DNA of 19,023 nucleotides from JAJFFW01 sp038531315 (GCA_038531315.1 JBCBBT010000061.1:1-19023), one strand, 5' to 3'; shown: positions 1 through 6,896, counted from the first letter of the stretch. A program made the numbers and translations. Notes: a model not told the origin generated them from the sequence alone.

Positions 1-196
1 CCATACAGACCCTAGGCGCAACATCGTCTACAGGACATTTTCCCGCAGTAAGGCCTACTTACCGCGCTCAGGGCCAGCGCGCCGGCCAGCGGGATCGCCG
101 CACGTCGCAGGGCGCGATCGCCAATGGATGCGAACCGATACGTGCTGCGAACACAGTAGTGATGCGAAGAGAATTGCGAATTACGGAGCGAGAGCC

Positions 197-418
197 ATGC
201 ACGCGTCAGAGATTTTGAAACTCCAGGCTTACTTCAGAGAAAAATTCAATTCGCCCGGCATCGCTGTGCGCGGTCGCGACAATAAGGATGATTCTGTCGA
301 GGTCTATCTTGAGGATGAATTCATCGGCGTCATCTTCAAAGACGAAGAAGACGGCGATCTCGCCTATCAGTTCAATATGGCGATCCTCGATATTGACCTG
401 CCGGAACTGAAATCCTGA
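197..418 (+). CDS. DUF3126 family protein, 73 aa
   Basis: This is a small acidic protein of unknown function. The stretches DSVEVYLEDEFIGVIFKDEE and AYQFNMAILDIDL match my memory of DUF3126, a short family largely confined to alphaproteobacteria. The frame is open upstream to 128, but I chose the ATG at 197. It has a GGAG at 185-188 with 8-nt spacing, and the protein from there has the usual family length of about 60-75 residues. The 23 residues upstream are Cys/His/Arg-rich and look non-coding. No signal peptide or membrane segment is visible. The next gene starts about 40 nt downstream on the same strand, so the two may be co-transcribed. Family assignment is fairly sure; function is unknown. 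Confidence 0.85.
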   Translation: MHASEILKLQAYFREKFNSPGIAVRGRDNKDDSVEVYLEDEFIGVIFKDEEDGDLAYQFNMAILDIDLPELKS

Positions 419-458
419 GCCGCCTTTGCGGGGCGCATGGCGGTAGCGAGAAGCGGGC

Positions 459-1898
459 TTGAACGTCGATCTTGAAAACGAAGGCGGGGGCGGTCTTGGC
501 ATGCTGGCGGCAAACCGTCCGCTGCTGACCTCGGTGGTCGTGGCGTTCGGGCTGACGGCGCTATCGGTGATCGGTTACCTGCGCAGCCCCTCGCAAGGGG
601 TCGCCGAGGGCCTGCCGCATGTGACGAACTTTGCGCTGAACGGTCTTGTGGCGCTCGCCTTGCCGGCGGTGATTGCGGTGTTCGCCCCGGAAAAGCGCTC
701 GCAGCGGATTGTCGTCGCCGCGGCTGGCGCCATTTTATTGTTCGCAGGCGGACAAATCCTGACGCTTTATCAGGACGCTGCGCCGGCGCTGCGCGCCGCT
801 GCGCTTTATACGGCGTCGGCGCTGACGCTCTTGATGATCGCGCCGCGTCGGTTTTTCGGCGACGCGTCTTCGCTCGCGGTCGCGGGGCCGGTGACGGCGG
901 TCCTCGGCGCGTTCGGGGCTGGCGGCCTGATCTCCATGGCGGACGCGGTTTCAATGGAAGTGGTCGGGGCCATCGCCAGTCTCAGTCTGGCGCTCGCCTG
1001 TCTCGTCGGGGTCAGCCTGTCGGCGGATTTTGTAAAGCTGTTTGCGAGCGGCGTTGACGCACATAACGCGGCGGGGCAGGCGGCGCATCAGGCGTTGGCG
1101 CCGGCGGCGAATGCAGCGCTGGTCACCGTCGCGGTTTTTTCCGCCGGGATCCTCCCGGGCCCACAACAACTCTCGTGGACCTGGACCGCGATCTTTTATT
1201 CAGCGGGCGGCATTGTCGTCGCGGTTGCGGCGACGTTGCTGGTGACGGCGGCGAGCCTGTCATTGCGGCCCGTGCCGGAGACGATTGCGGTCGGCGAAAA
1301 TCGCCGCCAGTCCTTCGCCCGCGCCTTGTGGCGCCCGATCCGTCAACTTCTGCCGCCCTCAAGCGCGCTCGCCTTTGTGGCGATCCTCGCGATTGTGCTC
1401 ATTGTTGCGCTGTTTGAAGCCTATGGCGCGACAACGCTGATCAAGCTGGCCTTGATCGGGTTGTGCGCCGTCGCCGCTGGCCTGACGTTTGTTTCTGTAC
1501 GAACCGGTTTTTTCGTGATGGCGGCGCTCTTCGCGGCGATGGTGCTGATTGACGCTGCGATTGGCGTTTTCGGCGCGGCGCGCCCGCAAGCGCTTGCGGA
1601 GATGGCGGCGATCGCGGCGGGCGCAGCGCTTTTCGGGCAGATTGCGCTTTCCTGGCGCGATGCGCGCGATCCGCGCCGCAAGCCTCACGAGGCCGCCGAA
1701 CAGGCGATGATCGACGGCGCCTACCGGTATATTCTGGGCGCCATTCTCGGCGTCTCGGCGTTCGCGATGGCGGCGGTGTCGGGATTGTGGGACGGCGGCG
1801 CCGATGCGGCGTTGTATCTTTCATGCCTTTCGCTCGTCGGCTTCATCCTCGCGGCGCCCTTGATGACGGCGATCTCGGCGCTCTCGTCAAGCCACTAG
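459..1898 (+). CDS. Polytopic inner-membrane protein of unknown function, 479 aa
   Basis: The product is strongly hydrophobic, with roughly 12-14 candidate transmembrane helices. The first lies at about residues 22-41, and the last ends about 10 residues before the C-terminus. Loops are short, and two are Arg-rich (about residues 270-300 and 398-410), suggesting cytoplasmic faces by the positive-inside rule. I recognise no transporter signature, catalytic motif or known family. The longest frame begins with TTG at 459, preceded only by a weak GAG-containing site. An ATG at 501 (residue 15), just before the first helix, is an equally plausible start. GC-rich third positions throughout support a real gene. 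A hairpin with an 8-bp stem follows the stop directly, and the GNAT gene starts 65 nt after it. Confidence 0.8.
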   Translation: MNVDLENEGGGGLGMLAANRPLLTSVVVAFGLTALSVIGYLRSPSQGVAEGLPHVTNFALNGLVALALPAVIAVFAPEKRSQRIVVAAAGAILLFAGGQILTLYQDAAPALRAAALYTASALTLLMIAPRRFFGDASSLAVAGPVTAVLGAFGAGGLISMADAVSMEVVGAIASLSLALACLVGVSLSADFVKLFASGVDAHNAAGQAAHQALAPAANAALVTVAVFSAGILPGPQQLSWTWTAIFYSAGGIVVAVAATLLVTAASLSLRPVPETIAVGENRRQSFARALWRPIRQLLPPSSALAFVAILAIVLIVALFEAYGATTLIKLALIGLCAVAAGLTFVSVRTGFFVMAALFAAMVLIDAAIGVFGAARPQALAEMAAIAAGAALFGQIALSWRDARDPRRKPHEAAEQAMIDGAYRYILGAILGVSAFAMAAVSGLWDGGADAALYLSCLSLVGFILAAPLMTAISALSSSH

Positions 1899-1899
1899 C

Positions 1900-1919
1900 C
1901 GGCCCGCAGGCGCGGGCCG
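1900..1919 (+). terminator. Hairpin just after the membrane-protein stop
   Basis: The arms CGGCCCGC (1900-1907) and GCGGGCCG (1912-1919) pair perfectly over 8 bp with a 4-nt loop, starting 2 nt after the stop codon. No T-run follows on the + strand. It is therefore either an imperfect intrinsic terminator, a 3'-end stabilising stem, or chance in GC-rich DNA. Confidence 0.35.
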
Positions 1920-1963
1920 CAAAGCAATTGTCACAACAAAAGTCGTCGAAACGAGGACGCGTC

Positions 1964-2464
1964 TTGGAAATCAGAGCAGAACAGAGCGGCGACGAGGCGG
2001 CGATCCATGCGATCACGGAAACAGCGTTTGCGCCGATGCCGTTCAGCAATGGCGCGGAAGCGTCGATCATTCGTCAGCTCAGAGAGGATCGCGATCTGGC
2101 GCTTTCGCTGGTCGCTGTCGATGCTGGCGATATTATCGGGCATGTCGCCTTCTCGCCGGTGACGATTGACGACCGGCATGACGGATGGTTTGGACTTGGC
2201 CCGGTGTCGGTGCGGCCCGACCGCCAGAAAGAGGGCGTCGGCGCGCGGCTCATTCACACGGGGCTCGCCACAATCAAGGCGCGCGGCGCCGCCGGATGCG
2301 CGTTGATCGGAAACCCCCTCTATTACAGCCGTTTCGGCTTTGTCAGCGACGGCGCGCTTGCCTATGGCGGCGCGCCGCCGGAGGTCGTGCAGCAGCTTCC
2401 ATTCGGCGTCACAAAGGCCCGCGGGGTTTTGCAATTCGCGCCCGCCTTTGAGGCCGAACCCTAG
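1964..2464 (+). CDS. GNAT-family N-acetyltransferase (YhbS-like), 166 aa
   Basis: This is a cytoplasmic GCN5-related acetyltransferase that would move an acetyl group from acetyl-CoA to an unknown amine. The N-terminus (EIRAEQSGDEAAIHAITETAF) is a typical GNAT beta1-alpha1. Motif A, the pyrophosphate-binding loop, is VSVRPDRQKEGVGARLI. The segment GNPLYYSRFGF is characteristic of the YhbS/COG3153 branch. The frame is open from 1787, but that upstream part overlaps the preceding gene. I chose the TTG at 1964, with GAGGA at 1953-1957 and 6-nt spacing, because it puts the first beta strand at the very N-terminus. The stop lies inside a CTAG palindrome shared with the convergent gene's stop. Substrate unknown. 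Confidence 0.88.
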   Translation: MEIRAEQSGDEAAIHAITETAFAPMPFSNGAEASIIRQLREDRDLALSLVAVDAGDIIGHVAFSPVTIDDRHDGWFGLGPVSVRPDRQKEGVGARLIHTGLATIKARGAAGCALIGNPLYYSRFGFVSDGALAYGGAPPEVVQQLPFGVTKARGVLQFAPAFEAEP

Positions 2465-3219
2465 GCGCCGGTTTTTTTCTGTGCGAGTTCGCTGACAAAT
2501 TCGCGCACGCGCGTGTCGATGGCGCGCCACTCCGGCAGATACGGCCGCTTGAAGCGATAGGTGACGGTAATGTCCGCCGACAGCTCGTATTCGCGCCAGC
2601 ATTCGGGGCTTTCAAGGGCGTCGCTTTCCTTGAAACAAAACAGCGCCATCAATTCTTCCACGTCGGCTTCGCCGAGAAATAACTCCGTGTTCGAATAGCC
2701 GTTGGTCGGCGCATCGGTGCGCTGGCTTGGAAACTCATATTTCACCAGCTGATAGGGCGTGCGCTCGCCGGAGCGTTCGATGGCTTTGGGAATGTAGAGC
2801 GATTCAATGCGTTCGCGTTCGGTGAATGTCGACGTTCGCCGTTTGATCAGGATATCGATGCGGCCAGTGTCGGGCGCGTTCTCGACAAAAGCGTTGCGGC
2901 GCGCGGGCGAATAGCCGGTCATCGTCGGCCAGAGCGCGTAGAGCCAAACGTCATCGCGTTCGCCGCCGCGCCGGTCGCGGGGGAAAACTGTATAATTTGT
3001 CGGTACGCTGAAGGCGGTGCCGGCGACGGTAAACGCGACCGGCTCTTCGGAGATCGCAGGGCTCGGCGCATTGCCGCTGAATTCATCGACGCTCGGGCCG
3101 ACATAGTAATAAAGAAAAATCGCACTCAAAATGAGCGTCGCCAGAAAGATACCCATGGGGTATCGCCAGCTTGATTCCTCTTTGACCTCATCGCCCCCGA
3201 AGCCGTATCCGTTTGTCAT
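2461..3219 (-). CDS. Single-pass membrane-anchored protein of unknown function, 252 aa
   Basis: A short charged N-terminus (about 19 residues) precedes one transmembrane helix at about residues 20-41 (YPMGIFLATLILSAIFLYYY). A soluble domain of about 210 residues follows and is presumably periplasmic. No catalytic motif or known family was recognised. The soluble part contains many Arg/Glu residues and two Cys near FCFKESDALESPECW, which could form a disulfide. I chose the ATG at 3219; a TTG at 3279 would extend it by 20 residues but has no ribosome-binding site and enters repeat-adjacent DNA. The stop shares the CTAG palindrome with the convergent acetyltransferase. The gene lies downstream of phoH on the same strand, separated by the 99-bp tandem repeat. 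Confidence 0.75.
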   Translation of the reverse strand: MTNGYGFGGDEVKEESSWRYPMGIFLATLILSAIFLYYYVGPSVDEFSGNAPSPAISEEPVAFTVAGTAFSVPTNYTVFPRDRRGGERDDVWLYALWPTMTGYSPARRNAFVENAPDTGRIDILIKRRTSTFTERERIESLYIPKAIERSGERTPYQLVKYEFPSQRTDAPTNGYSNTELFLGEADVEELMALFCFKESDALESPECWREYELSADITVTYRFKRPYLPEWRAIDTRVREFVSELAQKKTGA

Positions 3220-3303
3220 GGTCTTTTGAACTCGCCGCCAATTTTCTTCGCCAACCCACAGAATACCACGATCCTGCAAGGCCGCCAGAGGCCCCGGCGA
3301 GAT

Positions 3304-3508
3304 TCCAAGAGCCCCTTTTCAAAGAGAGCCAAGAAACACTGACGCCAGAAAGTCAGACGCCAGCCAGCCGCGCCCAAAAACCGCGCCGGCTCTTTTTTGG
3401 AATCAAAGAGCCCCTTTTCAAAGAGAGCCAAGAAGCACTGACGCCAGAAAGTCAGACGCCGGCCAGCCGCGCCCAAAAACCGCGCCGGCTCTTTATTAGC
3501 ATCAAAGA
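3304..3508. repeat. 99-bp tandem repeat, about 2.1 copies, after phoH
   Basis: Copy 1 (3304-3402) and copy 2 (3403-3501) align at an exact offset of 99 with six mismatches by eye (3306, 3336, 3362, 3396, 3399 and 3401 against +99), about 94% identity. A short third start (ATCAAAGA) runs into the phoH stop codon at 3502-3504. The period is divisible by three, so open frames persist through both copies on both strands: 33-residue repeats containing EPLFKESQ on the + strand, and LTFWRQCFLALFEKG on the - strand. Within the repeat, GGCTCTTT (3388-3395) pairs with AAAGAGCC (3405-3412). There is no sign that either translated repeat is a protein. Confidence 0.9.
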
Positions 3509-4257
3509 TTATCGATGAGTTCGGCGACCAGCGGATGGCGCACGACATCTGACTTTTCAAAGCGGATAATCTCGACCGAGGACAGGCCCTCAAGTTTCCG
3601 GCAGACGTCGTCGAGGCCGGACATGCCGGTGAGAAGATCGCTTTGCGCCGGGTCGCCGGTCACGACCATAGTTGAATTCCAGCCAAGGCGCGTCAGCAGC
3701 ATTTTCAGCTGTCCATAGGTGCAGTTCTGCGCCTCGTCGATCACCACAAAGGCGTTGTTGAGCGTGCGCCCGCGCATGAAGGCGATCGGCGCGATTTCGA
3801 TGACGCCTTCCGCGGTGAGCGCTTTCAAGCGCTTCGACGACAAGCGGTCGCACAAGGCGTCATAGAGCGGGCGCAGATAGGGGGAGAGTTTTTCCTCCAT
3901 GTCGCCCGGCAGATAGCCGAGGCTTTCGCCCGCTTCAACGGCCGGGCGCGACAGGACAATGCGGCGCACCTTGCCGGCTTCAAGCGCCTCTACGGCTTTG
4001 GCTATAGCGACATAGGTTTTGCCGGTGCCGGCGGCGCCGGCGGCGAAGACGAGGGGGGTTGTATCGACCGCGTCCATGAACGCTTGCTGATTTTCGTTCT
4101 GTGGGCGGATGTTCTTGCGATATTTCTGGTCGCGCTTCTCATTTTCAACAGGGGACCACCGGCTCTCCTCAAAGAGCGGCCTGACATTGTCCGCCTCATA
4201 GTTCGTGTAATGATCGCTTACTCTCTTGGCGTTTCGCCGCGAAGCGCGTTTTCCCAT
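3502..4257 (-). CDS. PhoH-family P-loop ATPase, 251 aa
   Basis: This is a cytoplasmic PhoH-like ATPase. The family has a RecA-like fold related to the N-terminal domain of superfamily-1 helicases and is linked to RNA metabolism, with a poorly defined role. The Walker A motif GAAGTGKT is at residues 74-81, Walker B VVIDEAQN at 171-178, GDPAQ at 201-205 and the conserved FEKSDVVRHPLV near the C-terminus at 233-244. The basic N-terminus (residues 1-60) could contact nucleic acid. At 251 aa it matches the short PhoH form rather than YbeZ (about 320-350 aa), and no ybeY or hemolysin-like gene is adjacent. The ATG at 4257 has a strong AGGAGA site 5-6 nt upstream. The stop abuts the 99-bp tandem repeat. 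Confidence 0.93.
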   Translation of the reverse strand: MGKRASRRNAKRVSDHYTNYEADNVRPLFEESRWSPVENEKRDQKYRKNIRPQNENQQAFMDAVDTTPLVFAAGAAGTGKTYVAIAKAVEALEAGKVRRIVLSRPAVEAGESLGYLPGDMEEKLSPYLRPLYDALCDRLSSKRLKALTAEGVIEIAPIAFMRGRTLNNAFVVIDEAQNCTYGQLKMLLTRLGWNSTMVVTGDPAQSDLLTGMSGLDDVCRKLEGLSSVEIIRFEKSDVVRHPLVAELIDNL

Positions 4258-4270
4258 TATCGTCTCCTTT

Positions 4271-4291
4271 CTGAAAGCAACAGACTTTCAG
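4271..4291 (-). promoter_or_regulatory. Hairpin in the phoH leader next to its ribosome-binding site
   Basis: CTGAAAG (4271-4277) and CTTTCAG (4285-4291) form a perfect 7-bp inverted repeat with a 7-nt loop. It ends one nucleotide before the AAAGGAGA ribosome-binding site of phoH on the - strand. It could stabilise the leader, tune initiation, or be a protein site. The sequence gives no proof of function. Confidence 0.4.
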
Positions 4292-4340
4292 GATGATGCG
4301 AAAAATAAGTGAAAAAAGTGGGAAGACCGACGGTGAGCGG

Positions 4341-4356
4341 CAGATAGGGATATCTG
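4341..4356. promoter_or_regulatory. Inverted repeat CAGATA-N4-TATCTG upstream of phoH
   Basis: This is a perfect 6-bp inverted repeat with a 4-nt spacer (GGGA), about 85 bp upstream of the phoH start. It lies in the AT-richer part of the 247-bp gap between phoH and the next upstream gene. The geometry would suit an operator for a dimeric regulator. On the + strand it is followed by a short T-run, but no + strand gene ends here. Confidence 0.25.
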
Positions 4357-4466
4357 GCTTTTTCGTCCGTACTAAACGTTTTAACAGCGTACATTCAGCC
4401 GCCTGAGATCAAACGCGAATCACTCGTTGCATTGATCATACCCGCGTTGGCGCCCGCTGGCGAGGG

Positions 4467-4481
4467 GGCGCACCGTGCGCC
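4467..4481 (-). terminator. Hairpin downstream of the GYF_2 protein gene
   Basis: GGCGCA (4467-4472) and TGCGCC (4476-4481) form a 6-bp stem with a 3-nt loop, 24 bp beyond the stop of the - strand gene ending at 4505. There is no T-run on the - strand, so this is weak evidence for a terminator. Other GC-rich palindromic fragments surround it. Confidence 0.25.
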
Positions 4482-4504
4482 AATTGGCGTGGCGCGTGCG
4501 CGGC

Positions 4505-5134
4505 TTAGCTGGCGCGTTTGGTCAGCGCGAGGCGGGCGGAGAGTTTTGCGTGCAGCTCCGGCGTGAAATTCTGCCAGGCTGTCCGGCCATTCGTTGCGTC
4601 GACCACAAAGATTGATTCATGCGGCTGCAAATAGGGCGCGATCGCATTGCGCACGCCGATAACGGTCAGCTCGCAGGCGATGGTCCAGACATTGTCGGCG
4701 ATCCGGAAGCCCGGCCCCAACGACAGGATCGCCGCTTCGGCGCGCGAGGCGGCGGCGCTCACCACGTCAAAAATGATGATGAAGTTGGCGACCGTCGGCA
4801 TCGACTTCGATTTGGCGTCGGGCCGCGCGGCGGTCTTGGAGCCGGCTTCGTCTTCGATATCGCGGCGGCCGAAATTCGGGCGCGCGGCGGTGGCGGCTTT
4901 TGAGGCCGCGGCGCTCGGTTTGGCGTCGCCGCCGAAGAAACTGGAAAAAGCCGAGACGTCCTGCGCGCGGCGCCAGGAGCGCCCGCCCGCAGGTGAAATC
5001 AGCGACCAGCCCGCGAGCCGACCCTCATGGGCGAACTTGCGGAGTTGTTTTGAGGAGTAGGGCCCGTAAACCTTGTCGTTTACTTTGATGCACCAGTTGT
5101 CAGCGGCCAACATTGTTGAAGTCTCGTGCTCCAT
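4505..5134 (-). CDS. GYF_2-domain protein with Cas2/SinR-like C-terminal domain, 209 aa
   Basis: Residues 14-60 (WCIKVNDKVYGPYSSKQLRK ... SWRRAQDV) read as a GYF_2 (DUF4339) peptide-binding module. An Ala-rich disordered-looking linker (about 61-116) follows. Residues 117-190 have a beta-alpha-beta-alpha-beta pattern: FIIIFDV ending in Asp123, a helix, NVWTIACEL, a second helix (VRNAIAPYLQ) and ESIFVVDATNG. This order, and especially the 'W..-x-R-x-x-L-x-P-Y-L-x-x-x-x-x-x-F-V-V' spacing, resembles the Cas2-like SinR family of ferredoxin folds. That match is from memory and is an inference. The ATG at 5134 overlaps the stop of the upstream PilZ gene (TAATG), implying translational coupling. 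A second ATG at 5113 is a possible alternative start. No CRISPR or cas1 is nearby, so adaptation is not implied. Confidence 0.8.
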   Translation of the reverse strand: MEHETSTMLAADNWCIKVNDKVYGPYSSKQLRKFAHEGRLAGWSLISPAGGRSWRRAQDVSAFSSFFGGDAKPSAAASKAATAARPNFGRRDIEDEAGSKTAARPDAKSKSMPTVANFIIIFDVVSAAASRAEAAILSLGPGFRIADNVWTIACELTVIGVRNAIAPYLQPHESIFVVDATNGRTAWQNFTPELHAKLSARLALTKRAS

Positions 5135-5865
5135 TACGCCGAATTAATGTTTCGACCAAATCGGGTTGCAACTTTGGCGCCGCGCTCCCCGCCTGCCGCC
5201 TGTTTGCCGGCTTCTCCCGCGCCGGTTTTGGTAAACACTTCTTCCATGCCGCTGCTCGCAGGGCCGGTGAAAACGACGCCGACGCCGCGGTCATGGCGGC
5301 GGACAATCTTCGCCATCATCTTGCCGAGCTTGACGGGCGTGCCGAGCGGCGGCTGCGGCTCGACGTCGATGGACGCGCCGGTCAGCGAGATATCCTTGAT
5401 CGAGCAGGGCAAAGACTGCCCGTCCGGCAGGACGAGCGTCGCGTCTGATTCGGTTTTGATGCGCGGCGCGGAGCGGCGGTCAAAGCGCCGGCCCGTGGTG
5501 TTGATTGCCTCGATGAGGGCGTCGGCGGTGCGCTTCGATTTTGAGCGGCGCGAGCGATAATCGACGGCGAAGGTATGCGCGCCGGAACGAACGACGCGCC
5601 CTTCGAAACGGCCGACATCGTCGATATAAACAACGACTTTTTCCCCAACGCCCGGCGGCGTTTTCGCCCGCAACAGGGCCCCGCCGGCAGAAATATTGGC
5701 CACCAGACAAGCGTGCTCCTCGCCGGGCGCCGTCAGATAACGCGCGCGGATTTTAATGTCCGTGCGCGCGTGCAGGCGCCGCTCAGCGTGGTCGTCGCGC
5801 TGAGACGGCGGGGCCTTGCGGGCTGGAGAGGCGTTCGGCCGGGTTGCGCCGGTGTTCGCTGTCAT
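5134..5865 (-). CDS. Tandem PilZ-domain protein, 243 aa
   Basis: Two PilZ domains are visible, each with an intact c-di-GMP-binding signature. Domain 1 has RLHAR at residues 30-34 and NISAGG at 57-62. Domain 2 has RSAPR at 131-135 and DISLTG at 158-163. It is probably a cytoplasmic c-di-GMP receptor; the controlled process is unknown. The C-terminal 35-40 residues are Gly/Ala/Arg-rich and look disordered. The frame is open to an ATG at 5979, but the extra 38 residues lack a ribosome-binding site and do not look like protein. I therefore chose the ATG at 5865, although its own ribosome-binding site is weak. Its TAA stop overlaps the next gene's ATG, so the two are probably made together. The rhomboid gene is divergent upstream. 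Confidence 0.88.
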   Translation of the reverse strand: MTANTGATRPNASPARKAPPSQRDDHAERRLHARTDIKIRARYLTAPGEEHACLVANISAGGALLRAKTPPGVGEKVVVYIDDVGRFEGRVVRSGAHTFAVDYRSRRSKSKRTADALIEAINTTGRRFDRRSAPRIKTESDATLVLPDGQSLPCSIKDISLTGASIDVEPQPPLGTPVKLGKMMAKIVRRHDRGVGVVFTGPASSGMEEVFTKTGAGEAGKQAAGGERGAKVATRFGRNINSA

Positions 5866-6028
5866 AGGATTTCGCCGCTTAAGTCTTATTTCCGGCGAGG
5901 TTACGCGGTTAAGGTGAACAAAGGCTTGCCATTTGGGGTCGGAAAGCGAACATCTTCCCGCATTGGGGCGTTTTGCCATGCCGGGCGTTCAGCTTCGGCT
6001 CACTTTTTTGCATTAGGATCGCCGCTAT

Positions 6029-6805
6029 ATGACGAATTCAAACGAACCCATCGAGGGCCCCTGGTCGCAAAATCCGCGGGCGCGAGGCGGCGGCGGGCGC
6101 GGTCCCGGCGGGCTCAATGCGGCGCCGATTTTCAATGCGCCCGGCGTTGTCATCTGGACGATCGGCTTTCTGGTGGTCGCGGCGCTAGTCGTCTGGATGC
6201 TGCCGGTGCGGCTTGAAAATCAGGTCGAGCGCTGGGGCGCGGTCAAGCCGCTCTTGTTCCTCGCGGGCCCAAAAGACAATGGCGGCGTCTTCGGGATGAT
6301 CCTGCCGCTGTTTTCCCATATGGCGTTGCACGCCAACGTCATGCACCTGTTTTTCAACGCGCTGTGGCTGTTGGCGTTCGGCGCGCCGGTCGCGCGCCGT
6401 CTTGGCGCAACGAACAGCCATTCCGGGATCTGGCCGGCGTTTTTGTTTGTCAGTTTTTTCGCCGTCACCGGCGCCGCCGGCGCGCTCTTTTATATCGCGC
6501 TGAACACCAAGGCGATGGTCATCCTCGTCGGCGCCTCGGGCGGGGTCTCGGGATTGCTCGGCGGTCTTATTCGCTTTGCGTTTCAGCGTCCGGCCTATTT
6601 CACGCAGGGCTCAACCGGGCTCACGCCGCTTTTTGACCGCAACGTCTTGATCTGGTCGGCGATCATCATTGTGGTGAATATCGCCATGGCTTATGCGGGG
6701 CTCGGCGTCGGTCAGGCGACGTCGATCGCATGGGAGGCCCATGTGGGCGGCTATCTCTTCGGGCTTATTGTGTTTCCGTTTTTTGACTGGCTCGCCCGCC
6801 GCTAG
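6029..6805 (+). CDS. Rhomboid-family intramembrane serine protease, 258 aa
   Basis: This is an integral inner-membrane protease that would cleave substrate transmembrane helices. The catalytic serine is Ser170 in GASG (168-171), in the context VGASGGVSG. The catalytic histidine is His238 in AWEAHVGGYLFG. The HxxxN oxyanion motif is His106-Asn110 (MHLFFN). About six transmembrane helices follow a Gly/Arg-rich N-terminal tail (about residues 17-30). All key residues are present, so it should be active; the substrate is unknown. The ATG at 6029 has an AGGA at 6015-6018 with 10-nt spacing. The gene is divergent from the PilZ gene. Its last codons run into the repeat-bearing leader of the CBS gene. 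Confidence 0.92.
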   Translation: MTNSNEPIEGPWSQNPRARGGGGRGPGGLNAAPIFNAPGVVIWTIGFLVVAALVVWMLPVRLENQVERWGAVKPLLFLAGPKDNGGVFGMILPLFSHMALHANVMHLFFNALWLLAFGAPVARRLGATNSHSGIWPAFLFVSFFAVTGAAGALFYIALNTKAMVILVGASGGVSGLLGGLIRFAFQRPAYFTQGSTGLTPLFDRNVLIWSAIIIVVNIAMAYAGLGVGQATSIAWEAHVGGYLFGLIVFPFFDWLARR

Positions 6806-6808
6806 CGC

Positions 6809-6831
6809 ACCGGCGGCACGCGCAGGCCGGT
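6809..6831 (+). terminator. Hairpin after the rhomboid gene
   Basis: ACCGGC (6809-6814) and GCCGGT (6826-6831) pair over 6 bp around an 11-nt loop, beginning 4 nt after the stop. No T-run follows, so this is only a weak terminator candidate. Confidence 0.25.
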
Positions 6832-6861
6832 CACCCGACAACAGCGCCCGGCGTGGATTTG

Positions 6862-6896
6862 ATTTGTGCACAACATTTGTGCAGGTGATTTGTGCA
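6862..6896. repeat. Three 9-bp direct repeats at 13-bp spacing (ATTTGTGCA)
   Basis: ATTTGTGCA occurs perfectly at 6862-6870, 6875-6883 and 6888-6896, with starts exactly 13 bp apart and 4-bp spacers (CAAC, GGTG, then GGCG after the third). The array sits in the 259-bp gap between the rhomboid and CBS genes, about 170 bp before the CBS start. The regular spacing and AT-richer sequence suggest a protein-binding array. No replication gene is near, so an origin is unlikely. Confidence 0.85.

Noticed and set aside
1..196. Possible start of a gene on the - strand (a signal-peptide-like run LRRAAIPLAGALALSAVS)
   Set aside because: No start codon or ribosome-binding site fits, the frame stops at about 12-14, and flanking residues do not look like protein. 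I see no supported gene here.
3213..3518. 101-aa + strand frame across the tandem repeat
   Set aside because: It is only a translation of the 99-bp repeat plus flanks antisense to phoH and the membrane gene, with no ribosome-binding site.
3216..3593. 125-aa - strand frame across the tandem repeat
   Set aside because: It overlaps the phoH 3' end in another frame and consists mostly of repeat translation. It was kept as a repeat observation, not a gene.
4505..5134. CRISPR adaptation gene cas2
   Set aside because: The fold resemblance is to the wider Cas2/SinR group. The protein carries a GYF_2 domain, and there is no cas1 or repeat-spacer array in the window.
6862..6896. Plasmid-type replication iterons
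   Set aside because: No rep gene, DnaA boxes or partition genes are near, so the repeats are better treated as a possible regulatory array.
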